DNA of 64,000 bases from Diphasiastrum complanatum (taxonomy: Eukaryota > Streptophyta > Lycopodiopsida > Lycopodiales > Lycopodiaceae). Numbering within the stretch: the first letter of the stretch is position 1; each line of letters opens with the position of its first letter. Positions 56,689 to 64,000 of the stretch are shown piece after piece. The stretch is taken from the NCBI GenBank assembly GCA_029204225.1, contig CM055108.1, positions 16,398,222 to 16,462,221 of the forward strand. The letters are read 5' to 3'. The position numbers were made by a program, and so were the translations under genes. The notes below the pieces were generated by a model, which was given only the letters and a program-made list of their open reading frames with translations, was not told where the DNA came from and ran no database searches.

Positions 56689-59600
56689 TCAAGTCCTTAC
56701 TTGTGTGCAGGACTTGTGGATGTCGGTGATCCATCGTTGATCGATCCAAGCTTGAAAACGGCTCGTCCAGGGGTGGCCTAGAAGGCCGGTGTGGTAATAC
56801 ACACAAGCAATTGGTAGGTGATCCTCCACGCGATCTGAGGCCAATGCCTTATTAGGATCAAAACAAATTGGTGGGAGGAAGTTATCCCACTTGGTCTCGA
56901 TTCCCATCAGATATTCCTAGTCCTGGGTGTAAGTTGCTGCCGCAAAGACTATTGGATCTGGACAATTGAAATACTCAGTGAAAAATTTGTTGAGAGCCCT
57001 TTGTTGTCCAGCCATGCTCTGAGTTGATTCTTGGCCAATTGTAGTTGTTGAGTGTGATTTTGTCCATTGTGGTGTCACATTCCACCCTTTTGGTTTGTCG
57101 TAGGCATGGCAGGAAATGGGCGTTTACCCAAAGTTGTTGAGGACTTGTCACATAAGCCCTGGTGGCCGTAGGGTCACATTCAAAGAGCTGCTGACGCCAC
57201 TCTAGTTGTAGTAAGAGGGCGGAGAGTGCCTATAGCTCGTTTCCCTTGATAGTTTGCGCTAAAAAGGATATCTGCCAACCGTCTCTTGAAGACTTGTGGG
57301 GATATTTGGATAATAATTCGTTGATTTTCTCCTCCATGAACTTGGGGCATTTGAAAGCCTAGTTGGCAGATATAGAGCACGAGCCTCTTGATGAGGATGC
57401 TTGTCCTTCTCCTTGGCTATGGCTAGGGCCCGTGTCTTGGCCTTGGTCCTACGTCTCAGCTCCAGTATCGGGAGGCCCTTGGTCTTGCCCACCTGACCCT
57501 TGATCCTGGCTTGTGTCCCTTGCTACTTGCTGGCCTTGATCTTGGCTCATGCTTGCCTGGGCAGCATCAAAGAGAGGTGGCGTTGGAGTCACCACCAGGG
57601 TTGGTTGAGCCTTCTGCTCCATAAATTTTTGACAAGCCTTGAGGGCTTGTTTGGCCTGGGCAAGCTCTTGAGTTGTGCTAGCCTGGTCGAACTCCGCTTG
57701 ATAGTTGTTCAGTGTTTGACTATAGACCTGCATCTAATGCCTAAAAAGATTCATCTTTGTTTGAGAGAGTGGACTTGAATCAGGTGCCAATTGAGCTAGC
57801 CAGGTGAGTTTTTCTTGTTGTAGACTCTGCACCTCCGCTCCCAAGCGTGCGTTTTTGTTTTCGTAGATCAGCAACTGTGCTTGGAGGGGGGCAAATCTTT
57901 GTGCAGCTTTTGATTGCAGCTCTTGCACTTTTTTGGAGACGTTCGTCAGTGCCTGGAAAAGGCTTTGAATGTGCTTGTTCAGGCCCTCTTCCTTTGCCTG
58001 CAGCTTCAGAAACTCTTGATACCCACTCAGCTTGTGTTGTAGAGCTACTTGTAGTTCTTGCTGCAGCTTCAAAATCTCAGCTCGTAGTTGCGTGTTGCTT
58101 GTGGCTAATTTTAGTACCTGGCTGTCCAGAGTGGCTCGGGCTGCTACTGCATCCTAGATGGATGTCCCCAAGGCTTGGTAGGGCATCGTTAGGTCAGTTG
58201 GAACAGCCGATACACTTTTGTTTGCCGGGGCTTGTGAGGTAGTGGCCCCGATGACATGTACATTATTGTCGTCATCATCCTCGATGAGTTGCTCCGGTGA
58301 TCTTTTGTCATCTAGTGCGGTAGGATCTGCACGATTTGGCGATGGAATAAAAACAGTTTGTACAAATGCGTCATCAAGCAACGGTTGGTTGCCCTCAGCA
58401 GCCTTTGATGGAGAAGTGAGTGGTGTGAGAAGAACAAAAGTGGAGACAGAGATGGGGACAGCTTGTCCAAAAGAGAGAATGGAGGGAACAGGGGAAAACT
58501 GTAAGTTGGTGTGGAGGATGAAAGGAGAAGATGAGTCTTAAGTGGCCTGGCGTGGTGGTAAAAAGTTGATGACCTGCATCTACGCTAGGGTGTCCAAAGA
58601 CAATTTTGAATCAGTGGGATTGAACTGGAGAGGAATAATGGTGGAAGTAGAAGGGATGGAAGAAGCGATGGTAATGAAAGGGGTGGTAGAAGAAGGAACA
58701 GAAGTAGAAGTAGTATTTACAGAGGAGATGGGGATGGAAACAGAAGCAGCAGATGTGAGTTGAACAGAAGAAATAGGAACAAAAGTAGAAACAATGGTAG
58801 AGGGCTGTACAGAAGAGGAAGTGGCAGGGGTAGAAGCTGGAACTATTACTGGTGTGGTGGTGGTGGTGCGGCGGGTGGAGATGAGGAGGAGGGGGCAGCG
58901 CCACGCATTCTTTTGCTGGCCGTCATGTCAGTGATTGTAGGTTGGGTAGATGTGGATGCGGTGGATGGAGGATAAAAGTTAGTGTGTGGCACAATGGATG
59001 GTAAGATGCTAGAATGACGGAACTCGTGCACTTTCGCCTCGAGAAGTGCACAAGCAAAGTTACATAGCAGGGGGCCCGCTGCGATATGTTCACAAGCATT
59101 TGGTGTGATGGAGATTGTTAGTTTGTGGATCAGGAAGGCATGCCAGTCGTATGGAACAATCGTGGGGCCAGAGAATCTCAAAAAAAGGCTCCACAATTTG
59201 ATTAAACAGCTTGGACTGGATTCTGTCCTTGCGAAATGTTGAAACAACCAGAAAGTTGTTCAACAAATGCGCGACTGCTTGAATTATTGGTTCCGTGATA
59301 GCCTCTACCAGGTACCTGTTGTTAGTTTAGATCAAAATCTTTGGTGCAGTCTGGGTCACGAAGGGTTTTATCAAGGTCTTTGCCTAACGGTGGGAGATCG
59401 GCTGACAGTCACCGGACTAATGCCTATGGTGACCATCGAGTCCGCATTAATCCGTACCTTGCATGTGTGGTACCCTGATATAGGAAGTGAAAACGAGACT
59501 TTGGCGCATCCCAGGTGGCGTAAGCATGAAGGGCGAGGCCCATGTTGATGTCAGAGCTGAAAAGCGCTGGGTAGAATCTCATTGCTTCAAGAAATGGGCC

Positions 59601-59735
59601 AACAATCTAAAGTCATTGTTTAATCAAGGCATCAGAAGGCAAGGGCCAAATCTGGGTGGCTGACGGTATTTCTCGCTGGATCACCTGCTTGGTGCCAGAG
59701 TCGTCAGAAGGTGAGGAGGCCATGTTAGCAGTCAT
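56689..59735 (-). pseudogene. Broken accessory ORF downstream of Ty3 pol, with a coiled coil
   Basis: The minus strand starts MTANMASSPSDDSGTKQVIQ at 59735 and stops at 59613. It continues in other frames with FSGPTIVPYDWHAFLIHKLT (58846-59247) and a Pro/Ser/Thr-rich stretch. A single frame from 58381 to 57449 has two TAG codons and a Gln/Leu-rich coiled coil (LKLQQELQVALQHKLSGYQE). Near 56950-56700 it reads KWDNFLPPICFDPNKALASD. I recognise no domain. It could be an extra ORF of the Ty3 element or a separate element. Confidence 0.45.
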
Positions 59736-59989
59736 AGTTAAAGTTGGTTACAAAGAAAAGGTGATAAAAAGTATGAAAACCAGTGGGAAAGGTAAAAGTG
59801 ATGGAAACAAAAAAAATAGTAGAAAATAGGAATTGGCTGGTAGTAACGGCAATTCAGAGCGCAGATCTGGGTCCAGAGTATGTAGATGATGGCTTGTATG
59901 AAGTTTGGTCGCATTTGGAGAACTTGGAAATTTTGGTCGAAATTTGAACAGAGCTTCGCTAGGAAAGGTGACAAATGACTCAAATTTAG

Positions 59990-60003
59990 CCCTTATATAG
60001 CGG
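59990..60003 (-). promoter_or_regulatory. TATA box upstream of the accessory ORF
   Basis: The minus strand reads CCGCTATATAAGGG, a near-ideal plant TATA box about 260 nt before the first ATG at 59735. It could be an LTR promoter. Confidence 0.6.
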
Positions 60004-60089
60004 AATTTAGAGTGCGTATTAAGTGAAATCCACTTTCCTCTGTTCAGATCCACCCAAATTTTGGTAGGGACCTTCTTCACAAAATTCTA

Positions 60090-60860
60090 AGACCTCAGAG
60101 AAGTCTGCGAGAGTTCAGAATGTGTTTGGCTGCCCTGCGAAGGTTCTGTGAGAGTTTAGACAGTCTGCGAGGGTTCAATCTTTGCAGGAAGTGAATGCTC
60201 GCACAACTTGCTCTAGTGGCTGGATTTTCAAGATCAGACCATGTAGATAGATTAATTTCGCTGCTCTAATTTCATTTATGTCTCTTGCAAAGGTTGGTTT
60301 GATGATTTTGATGCTTTGCGAAGGTTCTGAAAATTCTGCTCATTGGAACCCTCGCAAACACTAAAAAATAATGTTTTTTCCATCAGTAACTCTTGCAAAG
60401 ATTTTCATAGTTGCATCTGAGTAAGATCTAGTGACTGTCCAAGTTTCAAGACCTATCTCCTAGGAGATCTTCAAAAATCATGAAAAAAGTGCTCTCTTTG
60501 AGGGTTTTTTGACGAGATCTTGAGATTCTTTAATCCTTAACTTTTGCAAACTGGTAATCTACTACATCCATGTTAGATCTGATTGTAGGTAACTCTGTGG
60601 AAGTTTTGATAGATATTCGATAGATGATCCATTAGTTTTGGTGAACTTTGCCCTTATTTTGTCATTGTTTCTGAGATCGAGGTATCTGATCTACAAATTG
60701 GAGGCTTATTGGTGTAATCTAATGATCTGCTTTCCTCTTGATCCTATCTGGATCTGGATCTCTCTTGTTTCTTGTTGGATCTACTCTGATCTTGCCAGAT
60801 CTGGCTGAATCTTGGTGGATTTAGCTTGATTTGTCTTGATCTTTCTAGATCTAGTTGTGA
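60090..60860 (-). repeat. Leader-like repeat spacer after Ty3 pol
   Basis: The minus strand has many CTCGCAGA-type motifs (GAACCCTCGCAGAC, GAACTCTCGCAGAC, AACCTTCGCAAAG) and also TTTGCGAGGGTTCC, the same motif family as the leader at 36.7-37.6 kb. 60720-60860 is built of variants of GATCTGGATC/GATCTTG. Confidence 0.65.
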
Positions 60861-60939
60861 TGGCCTTGCAGACGAACTTTTTGTAACCTGCCACCACCAA
60901 CCTGGATCTGTCTCACTGAAGTGGCCAGTACTTGTGCAA

Positions 60940-62022
60940 TCAACTACCGTTGATGGGTGTGTCAAAAGGCGTCCCATCTACCTTCTCCAAATTCACAGCT
61001 CCATGATTAAGAACCTCTTTGACTCGATAAGGACCTTCGCTTGTGAATTTTAATTTCCCCTTGATCGCCTTGGTCTTATACATCAGGACTAGATCTCCGG
61101 ATCGAAGTCTTTCTTTTGCAACTTGCAATTGTTCCATACTTTGTGTCATTCCTTTTCAGTTGTCAGTGTATGTACAGCGAGTAAGTGTGTTTCGTAGAGC
61201 TTATGTAGAGCTTTGTGGCATAATTGTAGAGATTTGGACTCATCAAGACATTGCGCTGTGGCAATCCTGAACGAGGGTACCAAAAACTCCACTGACATTA
61301 CAACATTTTGACCATAAACCAATTGGAATGGCGTTTGATCAATGCTTCTCTTATATGATGCCCTGAATGCCCACATAACAGCATGTAACTTATGTTTCCA
61401 ATCAAATCTGCTAGTTTCAACTGTTTTCATGAGCACGCTACACAAATCTTATTGGACGACTATGCTTGCCCATTACCGCGAGGATAATAAGACGTACTGG
61501 TCCTATGGATCACGAAAAATTCCTCCAACAGGACCTTGATGGTCTCATTGATGAAATGACTCCCCGATCACTGACTATCTCCACCAGGCATCCAAAGCAC
61601 ACAATGATATTTTCATAGAGAAACTTGGCAGTGGTCCTAGCATCAACTACTCTTACTGCCTTGGCTTTGACCCACTTGGTGAGGTAGTTGGTGGCCACGA
61701 TTATGTATCAAGCTTGGGTACTTCTTGCTTCAGGGTGAATTGGACCAATATAATCCAATCTCCACTTTTCAAATGGTGCTTGGGCTAAGATCGGGTGCAT
61801 AAAGCCATAATTCAATCTTGTTGGTCTCCTTGCCCTTTGTCACACATCGCATTTCCTCAGGTATTCCTCTGTATCCTTATGAATCGTTGGCCACCAGCAT
61901 CCTGATTCTAGGATCTTGCAAACTAATGTCGGATGCAAAATGACCTCCACCCATTCCTTCACGTGAAAGTGAAATGATTTGGGTGGCCTCATGAAGAAAA
62001 ATACATCACTGAAGAATCCCAT
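60940..62022 (-). pseudogene. Ty3 integrase
   Basis: Frames 62022-61840, 61698-61510, 61445-61146 and 61149-60940 carry the zinc motif, one core Asp (SDRG), the WxHKLxxAxWAxRxSxxxS.GxTPFQLVYG stretch and the C-terminal GPYRV module. The region with the first Asp falls between frames. Confidence 0.88.
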
Positions 62023-62430
62023 TTGGTCCTCTTCGGTACAATTGGCCGGAAATCAGCTGTTTCAAGATCAATTTTCGTTGATCCACCTTTGGTAGTGATT
62101 TGTCTGGTTGGCCCCTCATTAGATATTCAACCATGTCGGTAGCCCATTCCGGTATTGTGTCAATGTGAAATAAGACAACATCAGGTAGCTCATCATCGGG
62201 CTGGATTGCAACCTCCTTCCCCTTGATACGCGACACATGATCTGCCATATAGTGCTACTTTCCCTTGCAAACCACTATCCGAAAATCAAACTCTAACAAC
62301 AGAAGTAGCCATCGAGTGATTCTCCCTGTGTTGCAGGTTTTGTTAACGAGATAGAGCAAGGGTTGATGGTCCGTATAAAAGGCAAAGTGTGTAGCCATCA
62401 GGTAATGTCGAAACTTCTTAATTGCATAAA

Positions 62431-63482
62431 TCATTGCCAGTGCTTTTTGCTTGTGGTTGAGTAATTCATTTTGGTATCACTGAGCTGTCGGCTTGCAAAT
62501 CGGATCAAAAAATCATTTTTGTGTTCTCCTGGCTGGGTTAAGACTGCTCCAATTGCATCATTCGATGCGTCCATATGAACATGAAACTCAATGGACCAAT
62601 TGGGTGGCCATAAGATTGGTGCTGAAACCAATGCATCCTTAAGCTTCTGGAAAGCCTTTAGAGCTTTCTCATTCCAATGTGGATTCGTTGTGAGTTTGTA
62701 AATCGGTCGTGCCAACTCCGCAAAATCTAGGATGAAAATCCTGTAATAGTTAGCATGACCCATAAAAATGTAGACCTCGCAAATCATTCTTAGTGCTGGG
62801 AGATCAATAATGATCTTGATTTTTGATAGATCTATGGCGATCCTATGTCTAGACACTATATGGCTGAGAATCAAGCCATGTGTAATCCAAAATTGACATT
62901 TTTCTGGATTAAAGAAGATCTGAAATTTGCAACATTTCTGTAGAACCTTCTCCAGATTGGATAAGTGTTCAGAGTTTGGTCCATGTACGCACAGATCATC
63001 CAAGAAAATTTCCAAAAATTTCTGCAAATACTCTTTGAATGTTGCCTGCATGACTTGTTGGAAAGTGCTTGGGGCATTGCAAAGTCCGAATGGCATCACC
63101 TTATAGCATAGGTTCCCCATTTTGTGGCAAATGTTGTCTTATGCTGGTCTTGAGGTGCTATCTTCACTTGATTGTAACCACTAAAGACGTCCAGGAAACT
63201 GTAGGCTTCGGCTCCAGCTACCCTGTCAAGGACACTTTTCGTAAAGGGTAAATAGAAATGATCCTTTTTGGTGATTGCATTTAGGGCCTTCAAATTTACA
63301 CAGATTCGCATTTTGCCGTTATTCTTGGGTACTATAACTATTGGTGACACCCATTTTGTGTGCTCGATTTCATAAATGAAATCAACGTCTAACAGCTTCT
63401 GCAACTCTTGTTTGATCAACTCTGTATAGTTTGGGTTGCAGTGGTAATAACGACTCACCTTGGGGACTGCTCCATCCACCAA
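62431..63482 (-). pseudogene. Ty3 reverse transcriptase and start of RNase H
   Basis: Two overlapping frames (63482-63096 and 63120-62431) join by a frameshift near 63110 within the GTYAYKVMPFG motif. The catalytic Asp pair is present as FLDD, and the RNase H Asp is in HMDASNDA. Confidence 0.9.
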
Positions 63483-64000
63483 GGGTATGGTGTGCTGGAC
63501 TACTGTTGGTGGAATTCCCTTCAGATCACTATAATTTTAGGAAAAACAATCCTTGTACTCCACCAACAATGATCGTAGTCTTTTGAATTGTGTGCGTGTG
63601 AACTGCTCTCCCACATGTACGATCTTTTCTTCTTCACCTAGCTCGACAAGGTTCATGGGTTGCATTCGCGCAGGTCCCTTGAAGACTTGTTCCATTGGTG
63701 TCTGACTTTGATCAGGTTCTCGCTGGGCTTGCAGCATCATAATTATCACGTCGTCCAAGGTATAATTCTTGAAAGTCTTAGGCATCTCGTGAACTGGTGC
63801 TCGTCAAGATTCCTCCTTCAACATATTGATCTTAGCCCGACTGGTCATCTTTTGATTCTCCGTCATCTGAGAAGAGGATGACGCTGTATCAGAGTTCATC
63901 TTGATTGACTTCAAGGAATCCAACACCTTCTTTTTGCCTCTTCTTGTCATATGGGTGGATTCATCCTTGTTGTCTTTCTTTGGAACTGGTGTGACATTCA

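Larger units (their letters stand above)
60940..64000 (-). pseudogene. Ty3 pol: RT, RNase H, integrase (5' part off the right edge)
   Basis: In minus-strand order there is a pre-RT linker (63785-63537), RT with WVSPIVIVPKNNGKMRICVN, AYSFLDVFSGYNQVKIAP, YKVMPFGLCNAPSTFQQ and the catalytic IFLDDLCVHG (63482-62700), and RNase H with FHVHMDASNDAIGAVL (62620-62430) and TDHQPLLYLV. The integrase zinc and core follow (CWWPTIHKDTEEYLRKC, then IVSDRGVI and WKHKLHAVMWAFRAS). The C-terminal module has RLRSGDLVLMYKTKAIKGKL and SEGPYRVKEVLNHGAVNLE. Several frameshifts and stops mark it as inactive. Confidence 0.9.

Noticed and set aside
58542-58975. Plus-strand Glu/Gly-rich frames (58542-58763, 58760-58975)
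   Set aside because: They are shadows of the Pro/Ser/Thr-rich part of the minus-strand accessory ORF.

Overview
The window is nuclear DNA of a land plant. Evidence is one spliced protein-coding gene with GT-AG introns of up to about 4.9 kb, plant-type Ty1/copia and Ty3 LTR retrotransposons with tRNA-type primer-binding sites, a LINE fragment, a Mutator-like inverted-repeat element and long GA/CT microsatellites. The species cannot be named. Long transposon-filled introns and nested insertions suggest a large, repeat-rich genome.

0-10.8 kb (minus strand): the 5' part of a SNF2-family chromatin remodeller of the MINUSCULE (CHR12/CHR23) type. I reassembled six exons (781 codons) by eye: 10704-9427, 8995-8839, 3966-3902, 2734-2528, 2407-2258 and 530-45. 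Exons 2 and 3 are short and easily missed. The ATPase exons lie beyond the left edge. Introns hold a CT/CA microsatellite, a GC-rich palindrome, copia debris and TTCGAA-rich repeats.

11-13.4 kb: a tandem duplication of about 0.7 kb upstream of the gene, then an unrecognised minus-strand ORF with a second copy at 32.8-33.6 kb.

13.4-30 kb: nested copia elements. A truncated plus-strand copia (13.4-16.5) is followed by a complete but dead copia (16581-21691; LTRs, PBS, PPT and a 5-bp ACTGA duplication) inserted into a minus-strand LTR element (remnants 16496-16580 and 21692-22565). A minus-strand copia with an intact but chimeric 975-codon ORF follows (24.0-27.96), then scraps of copia and Ty3 pol.

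30.6-35.3 kb: a Mutator-like element with TIRs of about 235 bp carrying broken coding-like sequence, the second copy of the unknown ORF with its own 3' LTR, and a fragment of the gag-only element.

35.6-46.2 kb: a Ty3 5' LTR, PBS, hairpin-rich leader and gag fragment abutting a minus-strand copia; a 155-bp GA microsatellite; an internally deleted copia; and an LTR fragment.

49.2-55.2 kb: a complete minus-strand LTR element encoding only gag (TR-GAG type), with a 24-bp repeat array in its leader. A LINE scrap follows at 55.9-56.4 kb.

56.5-64 kb (minus strand): Ty3 pol running in from the right edge, followed downstream by a repeat-rich spacer, a TATA box and a broken accessory ORF with a coiled coil.

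The only clear host gene is the remodeller. Nearly everything else is mobile-element sequence in several insertion layers. Splice sites, LTR ends and homologies were read by eye and none was confirmed by alignment software.
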